The notes under the pieces were generated by a model. That model was not told the origin of the DNA, searched no databases, and saw nothing but the letters and a program-made list of their open reading frames with translations. A DNA stretch of 64,000 nucleotides from Kribbella steppae. Its GTDB lineage: Bacteria; Actinomycetota; Actinomycetes; Propionibacteriales; Kribbellaceae. The translations under genes and the position numbers were made by a program. The DNA is taken from positions 124,001 through 188,000 of the forward strand of contig NZ_SLWN01000003.1 of assembly GCF_004342025.1 (NCBI RefSeq), written 5' to 3'. Below, one piece after another: positions 6,899-14,787 of this stretch (position 1 is its first letter; every line of letters begins with the position of its first letter).

Positions 6899-8074
6899 TT
6901 ACGCGCACACCCCCGGACGCTCCTGTCCGCCCGATCTCGGTTCTCGCATCATGTCGGCGATGGCGATGCGCGCGGCCGACGGGCATCCCTTGGTGAAGCC
7001 GTAGAAGGGGCCGAAGTCGCGGGTCGACGCGAACCCTGTCACGTACAGCCCGGCCAGAGACGTCTCGAAGCCCTCGGTCAGGACGGGGAACCCGTCGGTG
7101 ACCGAGATCCGATCCCCCACACCGCCCAGGTAGGGCACGCGAGCAAGGTCAGCCCGGTAGCCGGAAGCGAAGACCACATGATCGGCTGTCAGCACCGCGC
7201 CATCGGAGAGAGTCAGCGTCACGTCGTGGTCGCCGACTGCCGTGCCGACCACCGCGCACCCAGGATGACTGGTCACGACGGTGTCAGGGATCCGCGGAAC
7301 GAGCCACGGCTCGAGAGTGAGACGGCCGACCTGCCAGAACTCGGCAGCAATCGCTCGCTGCCGCTCGACCGGGAGTCCTCGCCACCATCCCCGGTGTGTC
7401 AGCGTCTGGTCGACGTACTGATCGACGAAGCCCCAGCTCACCTTGGCGAAGGTCGGCGTGCCGTGGCGATGCACCACGTCCACGTGCTCGGCGTCGTGGT
7501 CGCTCAGCAAAGCCGCCCATTCGTAGGCGCTCTGCCGACCGCCGATGATCACGACCCGGGCACCGGCCAGCGAATCGAAGGAGACCAGGTCACACGTGTG
7601 CGAGCGGCGAGCCGGGGGAATATCGGCGTACCACTGCGGCAGGTTGAGGAAGTGGCCGACGCCGGGTGCGGCGAGTACCTGGTCCGCGGTGATCGTCGTA
7701 CCGTCGTCCATCGTTGCCACGAAGCATGCGTTCGGCTTGGCCAGGCCGGTCACGAGGCGCTCGTCGAGATCGAGCCGCTTGCACTCGCGGAACCACTCCG
7801 TGTAGTCGAGGAAGACCGAGATCGGGATCGGGTCGAAGTCTCCGGGTGACAGTCCCCGATCCTCGAAGAATGCCTCGAACGTGTGCTCGCCGCTTCCGTC
7901 CAGATGCCAGTCGGGGCCTGAACGCAGGAACATGTCAGCCGGCATGTGTCGGCGCCAGAAGGCCATCGGGTGGCCCACGATCCGGGTCTCGATGCCGTTC
8001 TCGCGGGCAAAGGCGGCCGCAGAGTAGGCATAAGGCCCCGCGCCGACGACCAGCAGATCCGTCCGGTCCGGCAT
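6899..8074 (-). CDS. FAD/NAD(P)-binding oxidoreductase (flavin monooxygenase-like)
   Basis: 391 residues from the ATG at 8074, chosen because GGAGAC lies just upstream and the Rossmann motif then starts at residue 6; an upstream in-frame start at 8161 adds an unlikely tail. First dinucleotide motif 'LLVVGAGPYAYSAAAFARENG', second 'VVIIGGRQSAYEWAALL', and an ATG-like strand 'HVVFASGYRAD'. This two-Rossmann layout is that of flavin-containing monooxygenases and L-ornithine N-monooxygenase-like proteins. The first motif has Tyr-Ala-Tyr-Ser where many members have Pro-Ala-Gly. The substrate is unknown and the gene stands alone. Confidence 0.85.
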   Translation of the reverse strand: MPDRTDLLVVGAGPYAYSAAAFARENGIETRIVGHPMAFWRRHMPADMFLRSGPDWHLDGSGEHTFEAFFEDRGLSPGDFDPIPISVFLDYTEWFRECKRLDLDERLVTGLAKPNACFVATMDDGTTITADQVLAAPGVGHFLNLPQWYADIPPARRSHTCDLVSFDSLAGARVVIIGGRQSAYEWAALLSDHDAEHVDVVHRHGTPTFAKVSWGFVDQYVDQTLTHRGWWRGLPVERQRAIAAEFWQVGRLTLEPWLVPRIPDTVVTSHPGCAVVGTAVGDHDVTLTLSDGAVLTADHVVFASGYRADLARVPYLGGVGDRISVTDGFPVLTEGFETSLAGLYVTGFASTRDFGPFYGFTKGCPSAARIAIADMMREPRSGGQERPGVCA

Positions 8075-8205
8075 CGTGTCTCCTGAAGGTGCGGCCAGAA
8101 CGCGAGGGGCGGCGATGCCAACAATCCTCCACCCGACGCCTTCGCGCCAGAAGGCAGTCAACCAAGCCGAGCCAGAGCGCGCGCAGCGGGTGCGTGGGTA
8201 GTCAG

Positions 8206-8961
8206 TCAGTCCCAGCGGACGTCGGCTTCGCCGGGGCGGACTACGCCGGCTTCGTAGGCGACTACTACTGCTTGGACTCGGCTGGTGAGGCCTAGTTTGG
8301 ACAGGACGCTGCTGACGTGGGTTTTGACGGTGGTTTCGCTGACGAACAGTTTGGTGGCCAGGTCTCGGTTGGACAGGCCTCGGGCCATCCAGACCAGGAT
8401 CTCCCGCTCGCGTTCGCTCAGCTGGGACAGGAGGCCGGTCCAGCGCCCATCAGGTTGCGCCGGGGCGGGTTCCGTCGTACCGGTGCCGACCTGGCGCTCG
8501 AGCTCCATGCACCGCTCCAGCAGCACCCGCGTCGAGGCCGGGTCGACCAGCGAGTCGCCCCGGTAGACCGCGCGTACCGCCGACACCAGCAGGTCCGGAT
8601 CCGTGTCCTTCAGCAGGAACCCGGATGCCCCAGCCCGGACAGCGCTCAGGACATAGGCCTCGTCGTCAAAGGTCGTCAGCACCAGTACGGCGGGACGCGA
8701 ACGGCCGGCCGCCTTGTTGGCCGACGTGATCCGCTCGGTCGCGACCAGCCCGTCCATGACGGGCATCCGGATGTCCATCAGGACGACGTCCGGGTCGTAC
8801 TCGTCGATCAGCCGGAGCGCCTCCTCGCCGTCACCGGCCTGGGCGATCGTGGTCAGGTCCGGCTCGTGGTCGAGGATCATCGCCAGGCCCATCCGGATCA
8901 CGCCCTGGTCGTCCGCGACCAGGACCCGGATCTGGTCGTCTACCTCTGCGGCGGCAGCCAT
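8206..8961 (-). CDS. NarL/FixJ-family response regulator
   Basis: 251 residues from the ATG at 8961 (a further ATG at 8976 is possible). Receiver domain at 10-130: acidic pair 'VADDQ', phospho-acceptor Asp in 'VVLMDIRMPVMDG', Thr in 'VLVLTTFDD', Lys in 'GFLLKD'. A linker of about 40 residues leads to a LuxR-type helix-turn-helix (LSEREREILVWMARGLSNRDLATKLFVSETTVKTHVSSVLSKLG). The start lies inside the end of the histidine kinase gene, so kinase and regulator are co-translated. No target operator was identified. Confidence 0.95.
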   Translation of the reverse strand: MAAAAEVDDQIRVLVADDQGVIRMGLAMILDHEPDLTTIAQAGDGEEALRLIDEYDPDVVLMDIRMPVMDGLVATERITSANKAAGRSRPAVLVLTTFDDEAYVLSAVRAGASGFLLKDTDPDLLVSAVRAVYRGDSLVDPASTRVLLERCMELERQVGTGTTEPAPAQPDGRWTGLLSQLSEREREILVWMARGLSNRDLATKLFVSETTVKTHVSSVLSKLGLTSRVQAVVVAYEAGVVRPGEADVRWD

Positions 8962-10304
8962 GCCTGCACTCTCCATCCACCCAGTGGGCCGGCCGCGACA
9001 GCCAGCGTGCCGCCGACCGCCGTCGCCCGTTCCCGCATCCCGATCAGCCCGTTGCCGCGGCCGCTCTCGCTCCGCCGGGCGGTCTCCAGCACGTTCACCG
9101 GCGGCGGTCCGCCGCTACCGTTGTCGTCGATGGTCAGGAGTTCACCCTGCGGTCCACTCTGCCAGGTGACCTGAGCCGCGGTCGCCTTCGCGTGCACCAT
9201 CACGTTGGTGAGCGCCTCCTGGATGATCCGTACGGCGGTCAGATCGGTGGCCGAGGTCAGTTGCCGCTGCCGGGTGGGCAGGTGCATCGTCACGTCGACC
9301 CCGACCGCCTTCAGCCGCTCGCCCATCCGCGCGACGTCGGACAGATCGGGCACCGGCGCCGTCCCACCACCCGATCCCGGCGCGGTCGCGCCGTCCGCAC
9401 CCGGCTCGGCGGTGTTCAGCACCCGGACCGTCTCCCGCATCGCGGTCAACGCCTCCTTGCCGCTGGCAATGATCCAGCGGATCGCCTCCCGCAGTGCCTC
9501 GGGTTTCTGGTCGGCGACCCGGTCGGCGGCCTGGGCCCGGATGACCACCGCGCTGACGTGGTGCGAGATGACATCGTGCAGGTCGCGGGCGATCCGGGTC
9601 CGCTCGGCGACCTTGGCCCGCTCGGCCTCGACCGCGCGCAGCCGGACCAGTTCCGCGTTCCGCTGCTCCAGCAGGGCGACGTTCTTGCGCCGCCGGAGAG
9701 CGTCCGCGCCGAGCAGCACCATGCCGCAGATCAGCGCCTCGGCGAACACGAACAGGGAGACGTCGATGTAGTTGTAGAGACTCGGCACGTCGCTGGGCAG
9801 GTTCTTGTACCGGTCGCCGTACAGGATCGCCCGGTTCGCGTTCCCCAGCACGACCGCGACCACGGTCGGCAGGCCGATCATCAGTCCGGCCAGGCTGCCC
9901 ATGGTGAAGAAGAGACAGGTGAACCGTCGTACGCCGCTCGATGCGGCCAGGTACCCGACCACGAGCAGCGGGACCAGGTGGATCTCGGACTGCAGCGCGG
10001 CATCGCTGATCTCGGGCTGGCCGAAGATGGTCAGGCCGACCTGGGCGGCCAGGCCGGTGCCGACCGCGGCGTACAGGAACGGGTAGAGCACCGAGACGAC
10101 CACGAGCATCGTGCGCGGAAACCGCCGGACGAAGGCGACCGTGATGACCAGGAAGACACCGGTCACCACCGAGACGGTCGGGTTCTGCGGGCGCAGGCCG
10201 CTGTCGTTGATCAGGCTCAGCGCCGTGAACCAGCCCACGCCGATGAGCGCCGCGAGCAGCAGATCCTGCTGCGCCTGCGGCAACCGACGCCAGTAGGTCC
10301 ACAT
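8940..10304 (-). CDS. Sensor histidine kinase, NarL-partner (HisKA_3) type
   Basis: 454 residues. The first 205 residues hold about six membrane segments with little extracytoplasmic sequence, so the signal is probably sensed in or at the membrane. A coiled linker leads to the HisKA_3 box 'RIARDLHDVISHHVSAVVIRAQ' (phospho-His about 243) and an ATPase domain with 'IIQEALTNVMVHA' and 'GRGNGLIGMRERATAVGG'. A Gly/Pro/Ala-rich insert lies near residues 300-320. It overlaps the response regulator gene by 22 bp. VanY-type and other genes lie divergently at 10480. Confidence 0.95.
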   Translation of the reverse strand: MWTYWRRLPQAQQDLLLAALIGVGWFTALSLINDSGLRPQNPTVSVVTGVFLVITVAFVRRFPRTMLVVVSVLYPFLYAAVGTGLAAQVGLTIFGQPEISDAALQSEIHLVPLLVVGYLAASSGVRRFTCLFFTMGSLAGLMIGLPTVVAVVLGNANRAILYGDRYKNLPSDVPSLYNYIDVSLFVFAEALICGMVLLGADALRRRKNVALLEQRNAELVRLRAVEAERAKVAERTRIARDLHDVISHHVSAVVIRAQAADRVADQKPEALREAIRWIIASGKEALTAMRETVRVLNTAEPGADGATAPGSGGGTAPVPDLSDVARMGERLKAVGVDVTMHLPTRQRQLTSATDLTAVRIIQEALTNVMVHAKATAAQVTWQSGPQGELLTIDDNGSGGPPPVNVLETARRSESGRGNGLIGMRERATAVGGTLAVAAGPLGGWRVQAWLPPQR

Positions 10305-10344
10305 GTCGCCCAGCGTAGTCAGGTTGTGTTCGCCGAAGCTTCAT

Positions 10345-10360
10345 CTGCCCGGACGGGCAG
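10345..10360. promoter_or_regulatory. Palindrome CTGCCCG-GA-CGGGCAG
   Basis: A perfect 7-bp inverted repeat around a 2-bp centre, 41 bp upstream of the histidine kinase start and in the spacer shared with the divergent VanY-like gene. A second inverted repeat, CTCCAA/TTGGAG, follows at about 10364-10379. Their position suggests operators, possibly for the adjacent response regulator; unproven. Confidence 0.35.
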
Positions 10361-10479
10361 GCTCTCCAACTTTTGGAGGAGGCTTGGCGTCCGATTTGAT
10401 ACTCAGGGCCTGCGCCGGGTCCCGATGACAGTCCCTGGGACCGATGTGCCCGCCGCCGTGATCCGAGAGGCTGTACCCC

Positions 10480-11178
10480 ATGACAAACCACCAGCCGCCC
10501 CGCCGGACCGGCCCGGTGCGGATGCAGTTGCTGTCCGTGACGGGCGTGGGTTTGGCGGTGCTGGCGGTCGGGTCATTGGTGCTGTGGCACGGACAGGTGG
10601 GGGAGTTGCTCGGCCTGACCGCCGACAAGGAGCCGGTCGTCTCGAGCCAGAACGCGCCCGCGGTCTCCGGCCCGCCGAGCACCACTCTCGCCACCACGCC
10701 GCCGACCCCGAAGCCGACCCGCTCGCCCAAGCAGACGCCGAAGCCCACCAAGACTCCGACCAAGACCCCGGCGAAGTCGTCGTACGGCGAGGAGAGCATC
10801 AACGGACTGTCGCCGACGCTGAAGTCGCGGCTGAAGAAGGCGATGGCCGCCGCGAAGGCCGACGGCATCACGCTCCAGATCACCTCCGGGCGCCGCAGCG
10901 CCGCCAAGCAGCAGCGACTGCTGAACGACGCGATCAAGCGCTACGGCTCGTACAAGGCGGCGACGCGGTGGGTGCTGCCGCCCAAGTACTCCGCTCACGT
11001 GCAGGGCAAGGCCGTGGACATCGGTCCGGCGGCCGCCATGCAGTGGCTGAACCGGAACGGCTATCGCTACGGCATCTGCCGCCGGTACGACAACGAACCC
11101 TGGCACTTCGAGGCGCTGGTCACCCCCGGCACCAAGTGCCCGCCGCGTGAACCGTACTCGCGGCCCGTGTCCGACTAG
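10480..11178 (+). CDS. VanY-like D-alanyl-D-alanine carboxypeptidase (peptidase M15)
   Basis: 232 residues. A membrane anchor or uncleaved signal at about 15-38 (LLSVTGVGLAVLAVGSLVLW) is followed by a wall-spanning Pro/Thr/Lys linker (PTPKPTRSPKQTPKPTK) at about 70-95. The catalytic domain (about 100-225) carries the M15 zinc ligands: His and Asp in 'SAHVQGKAVDIG' and His in 'EPWHFE', plus 'ITSGRRSAAKQQRLLNDA'. The enzyme should trim D-Ala from peptidoglycan stem peptides outside the membrane. GAGAGG precedes the ATG. Confidence 0.9.
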   Translation: MTNHQPPRRTGPVRMQLLSVTGVGLAVLAVGSLVLWHGQVGELLGLTADKEPVVSSQNAPAVSGPPSTTLATTPPTPKPTRSPKQTPKPTKTPTKTPAKSSYGEESINGLSPTLKSRLKKAMAAAKADGITLQITSGRRSAAKQQRLLNDAIKRYGSYKAATRWVLPPKYSAHVQGKAVDIGPAAAMQWLNRNGYRYGICRRYDNEPWHFEALVTPGTKCPPREPYSRPVSD

Positions 11179-11214
11179 TCCGACTGACCCGACGAGACGA
11201 ATCAGGAGCCGATC

Positions 11215-11583
11215 ATGACTATGACCTACGCTCAGCCGATGCCGCGCTACACCCGGGCGCGCCTCGCCGTACCTGCCCTGTGGCGGCAGGTGATCCGTGC
11301 TTCCGGCAAGGGAGACGAAGCAGTCGCGACCGAACCGGACCGGTCCGCGCACACGCAGCTGGAGATCTACGACGGAGTGCTGGCCGCATTCGAGCGCCGC
11401 ACCGAGGTGCAGAACGTGCTGTCGACCTCGCTTGACCGCGAGACCGCCGTACGGCGTCTGCGTGAGCTGCTCGGAGCGAGTCACCTGCAGGCGACTGCCC
11501 TCCTCGACCTCCCGCTGACCAGCGAGTCCCGCGACCGGATCGCGCGCCGTGCGGCCGAGCTACGGGCTGCTCTGGACCGCTGA
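11215..11583 (+). CDS. Small protein resembling the GyrA/ParC coiled-coil ('tower') segment
   Basis: 122 residues, with CAGGAG before the ATG. Residues about 45-120 read 'HTQLEIYDGVLAAFERRTEVQNVL', then 'AVRRLRELLGASHLQATALLDLPL' and a charged helix 'RDRIARRAAELRAALDR'. This follows the tower region of gyrase A, where the same order occurs (helix with 'I..GL..AL...DEV..LI', then 'L...IQAQAILD..L'). The active-site Tyr domain and DNA-wrapping domain are absent, and no gyrase subunit gene is near. A stand-alone regulator or decoy of gyrase is possible; a chance helical resemblance cannot be excluded without a profile search. Confidence 0.65.
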   Translation: MTMTYAQPMPRYTRARLAVPALWRQVIRASGKGDEAVATEPDRSAHTQLEIYDGVLAAFERRTEVQNVLSTSLDRETAVRRLRELLGASHLQATALLDLPLTSESRDRIARRAAELRAALDR

Positions 11584-11599
11584 ATCACCCTCCTGGCCG

Positions 11600-11629
11600 G
11601 CCCCGCGGCTCGCGGTTGAGGTGCGGGGC
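11600..11629 (+). terminator. Stem-loop terminator after the GyrA-like gene
   Basis: GCCCCGC (11600-11606) pairs with GCGGGGC (11623-11629) around a 16-nt loop, 17 bp after the stop. There is no T-run, as is common in actinobacteria. Confidence 0.45.
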
Positions 11630-11655
11630 TTGAGTGGCGTGGGGAGGATGGTGGA

Positions 11656-12042
11656 GTGATTACGATCGAGCAGGCCGGGCGACTACGCAAGGCCGGGGTG
11701 CTGTGGGTGCCCGCGGCGGGGGATCGTTTCGTCGTACCGGACCGGGACATGGACGGCGACGTGTTCGTGGTGAGCGACATGACCGTCGAGGTGCACGACT
11801 ACCAGGGCACCAAGGTGATCGGCTTCAACGGCACCACCGAGTGGGCCCTGGACAGCATCGAGCAGCGTGAGGTGATCTGGCTCCCGCGCGAGGAACAGCT
11901 CCGTGCTCTCCTCGGCGAGCACTTCCGCACCCTCGAGGCAGTCGCCGGCACCTACCGGGTCGAGCTGACGAACAGCACCCACATCGCCCCCGATGCCGAA
12001 CAGGCGTACGCTCAGGCCGTTATCCACCTCCTCGGCGCCTGA
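11656..12042 (+). CDS. Conserved actinobacterial protein of unknown function
   Basis: 128 residues from a GTG at 11656, with GAGGATGGTGGA upstream. The acidic protein has a recognisable conserved core: 'MITIEQAGRLRKAGVLWVPAAGDRFVVPDRDMDGDVFVVSDMTV' and 'VIGFNGTTEWALDSIEQREVIWLPREEQLRALLG', ending 'DAEQAYAQAVIHLL'. I know this as a widespread small actinobacterial family that databases sometimes label 'pilus assembly protein CpaE'. Nothing here supports a pilus role: there is no ATPase motif and no pilus genes are near. It runs convergently towards the yqeB-like gene. Confidence 0.8.
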   Translation: MITIEQAGRLRKAGVLWVPAAGDRFVVPDRDMDGDVFVVSDMTVEVHDYQGTKVIGFNGTTEWALDSIEQREVIWLPREEQLRALLGEHFRTLEAVAGTYRVELTNSTHIAPDAEQAYAQAVIHLLGA

Positions 12043-12054
12043 AACCGGCCGCCG

Positions 12055-12103
12055 AGGCACTCATCGGGACGTCGTGGGCCTGCCAGCCCAACGTCCAGTG
12101 CCT
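12055..12103. terminator. Bidirectional terminator between convergent genes
   Basis: A long interrupted stem: AGGCACT/AGTGCCT (12055-12061/12097-12103), GGACGT/ACGTCC (12067-12072/12091-12096), TGGGC/GCCCA (12075-12079/12086-12090). It fills the space between two convergent stop codons and can serve both strands. Confidence 0.7.
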
Positions 12104-12820
12104 TCAGCGCGGTGTCGTGGGCCGCCAGTACTGCTTCTTCTCCTTGTCCTTCACGGTGTAGCCGAGCTTCGTCACCTCGTCGCGAAGCTCCCGCAGATCT
12201 GCCTTTCCCTTGTCACCCTGGTCGAAGGCCTTCGACCGCGCCTTCAGCAGCGCGTTGACGGTCGGCGGCAGCTCCGGCTCGTCCGGCACCCAGCGGCGGA
12301 ACCGATCGGCGTGCGGATCACCGCCCTCCGACCACGGATACCCGTGGGCCCGGAACGCCGCCGGGATCTGCTTGGCCTCGGACTTCAGCTGATCGTGCTT
12401 CTCCCGGGCCAGTTCCCGCGAGCTCGAGTCCTGCAGCACGATCTCCTTGCCGTCCAGGAACGCGACCGCCACCTTCTCCCGCGGCACCGTGACCGTCTTC
12501 TGGTTCTTCAGGAACTCCACCGACTGCCGGGTGACCGTCACCTTGAGCGTGTCCTCGAGCGCCATCGCCGCGAGCAGTACGCCGGCGAGCAGCCCGATCA
12601 CGATGCAGATCACGCTGACCCACCACTCGTCCCAGCCCGCGATCAGCTTCAGCGGTCCCTGGAACGGCACCCACCCCAGCGTGCTCGCCCAGTCCGCGAT
12701 CCGCGGCAGGAAGTAGCCGAGCACCAGCCCGAGCAGCGGGAGCCCGCCGAACAGGACGACCTTGTCCGTGGTCGAGTGCCCGATCACGCTGCGATTCTGG
12801 GTGTCCGTCGTCGAGCCCAT
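12104..12820 (-). CDS. YqeB family membrane protein
   Basis: 238 residues. Two membrane segments lie in the first 90 residues ('VVLFGGLPLLGLVLGYFLPRIADW' and 'WWVSVICIVIGLLAGVLLAAMAL'). They are followed by a soluble domain starting 'LKVTVTRQSVEFLKNQKTVTVPREKVAVAFLDGKEIVLQD', which is the typical YqeB pattern (a strand-rich membrane-proximal domain), and a charged helical C-terminus. The family is conserved in Firmicutes and Actinobacteria but has no established function. The gene stands alone, convergent with its downstream neighbour. Confidence 0.85.
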   Translation of the reverse strand: MGSTTDTQNRSVIGHSTTDKVVLFGGLPLLGLVLGYFLPRIADWASTLGWVPFQGPLKLIAGWDEWWVSVICIVIGLLAGVLLAAMALEDTLKVTVTRQSVEFLKNQKTVTVPREKVAVAFLDGKEIVLQDSSSRELAREKHDQLKSEAKQIPAAFRAHGYPWSEGGDPHADRFRRWVPDEPELPPTVNALLKARSKAFDQGDKGKADLRELRDEVTKLGYTVKDKEKKQYWRPTTPR

Positions 12821-12883
12821 GGCCTGAAGGTAGCGCGGCGGCGGGAAACTTTAGTATCGAATCACGACGACTGAGGGAGACGG

Positions 12884-13216
12884 GTGACGGACGGGATCTG
12901 GTTGCGGTTCGTGAGTGGTCCGGACATCGACTCGCTCGACGTGATGGACAAGGTGGTCGTCGACGACTGGCGCGAGGCGCAGTCCGGCCGGTTCGGGTCG
13001 CTGCGCCGGCACGTCGACAGCGGCCGGTTGTCGCCCGAGACCTTGTACGCCGAGCTCGGCGAGATCGTGGCCGGCCGGAAGCCGGGGCGGGAGAACGATG
13101 CCGAGCGCAACCTCTTCTGGCATCGGGGGTTGTCGTTGCTGGATGTCGCGATCGCCCATCTGATCCTGCGCAAGGCCGAGGCCGCCGACGTCGGCACGAT
13201 GCTCCGGTTCCACTGA
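12884..13216 (+). pseudogene. Orphan C-terminal segment of an ornithine cyclodeaminase/mu-crystallin protein
   Basis: 110 residues from a GTG with GAGGGAGACG upstream. The sequence 'VVVDDWREAQSGRFGSLRRHVDSGRLSPETLYAELGEIVAGRKPGRENDAERNLFWHRGLSLLDVAIAHLILRKA' matches only the last third of ornithine cyclodeaminase-family proteins. The Rossmann NAD-binding part and the N-terminal substrate domain are missing, and upstream lies the start of a divergent gene with no room for them. It could be a decayed gene, but the intact frame and good ribosome-binding site leave open a short functional protein. The lyase-like gene follows after 1 bp. Confidence 0.65.
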
Positions 13217-13217
13217 C

Positions 13218-14567
13218 ATGCTGATCACCCAGCCGTCGGACCTCGACCCGGCCAGTCCCGAGCCTGTCGAGCTCGCGTCCTCGCTGCTCGACCGCCTCGC
13301 CGGCATTCGGGCCGACCTGCTCCGCTCCCTCGCCACAGGTGACCCGGTCTACGGGGTGAACACCGGGATGGGTGCCCTGAGCAAGCGTCGCCTCACCGAC
13401 GACGAACAGCGCGTGCACCAACGCAACCTGCTGCTGGGCCGAGCCGTCGGTGGACCCCCTTGGCTGCCGGCTGACGAAGCCCGGGCGGTGCTCATCGGCC
13501 GGCTCCGCACGTTCCTGACCGGTGATGCGGGCGTCTCCATCGAGCTGATCCAGCAGCTGGCCGACGTCATCAACAGCGGTCAGGTGCCCGCGATCCCCGC
13601 AGGTGGCGCCGGCTCGGCCGGCGAGATCATTCCGCTCGCCCACGCCTTCGGTCCACTGGCGGAGGTGTTCGAGCTCGGTCCCAAAGAGGGCATCGCTCTG
13701 CTCGCGGGCATTCCGGGCGCGACCGGGCGGGCGGCGCTACACGCCACGCGGACCCGACGGCTGGCAGACCACCTGACCGCGGTCGCCGCCGGGTCGATCG
13801 CCGTGATCGCGGCCAATCGCGATCCCTATCACCCGCTCACCGCTCGAGGCGACGATGTACTGGCGGCGGAGCTCACCCGCATCCGCGAGACTGCCGGCCC
13901 TGAGGACGAGCCGCGCTCGCTCCAAGCCCCTGTCTCGTTTCGCGTGGCAGGTCACGTCATCGCGCATGTCCGGCGATCACTCAGTCAGCTCGAAGGGGCG
14001 GTCGAGCGGGCGTTCACGGGTGTGACCGATTCGCCGGCGTACCTGGACGGCGAGTTCATCGGTACAGCGGGATTCCACGGGATCGACCTCGCCGCGCACT
14101 GCGATCACCTGACCGCGGCCCTCGCGCACGCGGCCGAGGTCTCCACGGCCCGCCTCCACCGCCTGCTCGACCCGGCTGTCACCGGCCTGCCCGCTCAGCT
14201 CGCGCACGAACCAGGCCCACAAGCAGGTCTGGTCGCCGTCCACAAGCGAGCCGTCGCCACCAGCCACGCCCTCCGTCGCCTGACGTTGCCATCAGCAACC
14301 AGTACGGCGGAGACCTCCAACGGTCAGGAGGACGTGCAGAGCTTCTCCTGGGAGGCAGTCGGCGGCCTTGCCGAAGCGATCCGCCTGACCCGCGAAGTCA
14401 CGGCCTGCGAACTCCTCGCCGTTCACCAGGCCTTCGCCCTGTCCAAGCGCCCGATCCCGCCCGGACTGCAGGAACTGCTGCACGCCGTGGCGAGCGTCGT
14501 ACCGCCGATCGAGGCTGACCGGCCGTTCGGCGAGGACCTGACCAGGTTGCTGGATTCGGTCCTCTAG
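13218..14567 (+). CDS. Aromatic amino acid ammonia-lyase-like protein (MIO triad altered)
   Basis: 449 residues, slightly short for the histidine/phenylalanine ammonia-lyase family (about 500). Family landmarks are present: 'YGVNTGMGALSKRRL' with the catalytic Tyr (about 45), 'VHQRNLLLGRAVG', and 'QEDVQSFSWEAVGGLAEAI' near the C-terminus. The segment that should carry Ala-Ser-Gly for the MIO prosthetic group reads 'IPAGGAGSAGEIIPLAHAF': anchored on PLAH, the triad is Ser-Ala-Gly (133-135) and the region is one residue short. The central Ser that becomes dehydroalanine is therefore Ala. Either the enzyme uses another chemistry or it no longer deaminates. Starts 1 bp after the cyclodeaminase fragment. 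Confidence 0.8.
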   Translation: MLITQPSDLDPASPEPVELASSLLDRLAGIRADLLRSLATGDPVYGVNTGMGALSKRRLTDDEQRVHQRNLLLGRAVGGPPWLPADEARAVLIGRLRTFLTGDAGVSIELIQQLADVINSGQVPAIPAGGAGSAGEIIPLAHAFGPLAEVFELGPKEGIALLAGIPGATGRAALHATRTRRLADHLTAVAAGSIAVIAANRDPYHPLTARGDDVLAAELTRIRETAGPEDEPRSLQAPVSFRVAGHVIAHVRRSLSQLEGAVERAFTGVTDSPAYLDGEFIGTAGFHGIDLAAHCDHLTAALAHAAEVSTARLHRLLDPAVTGLPAQLAHEPGPQAGLVAVHKRAVATSHALRRLTLPSATSTAETSNGQEDVQSFSWEAVGGLAEAIRLTREVTACELLAVHQAFALSKRPIPPGLQELLHAVASVVPPIEADRPFGEDLTRLLDSVL

Positions 14568-14787
14568 CCCCCTGATCTGTCAGTGACCCCGGTCATGGGT
14601 TGATCGAAAAATCCAGCGCGACACGCGGGTGGTCGGAAGTCGCAAGTAGCTTGCGGTGGGTCTGTGTCGTTGGCCTGGGTGCGGGCGTGTGAATCTGAAC
14701 GAAGACCTGACCCTGGCGGGGGTGTCTGGGGCTCAGTTGGATCCACTAGCCTGAGTCGGGTTTGGTCGGCGGAGATGGAGGAGTTCG

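Noticed and set aside
9192..11150. A 652-codon plus-strand frame across the histidine kinase and the VanY-like gene
   Set aside because: It runs antisense to the kinase and out of frame in the peptidase gene; both real genes have clear domains.
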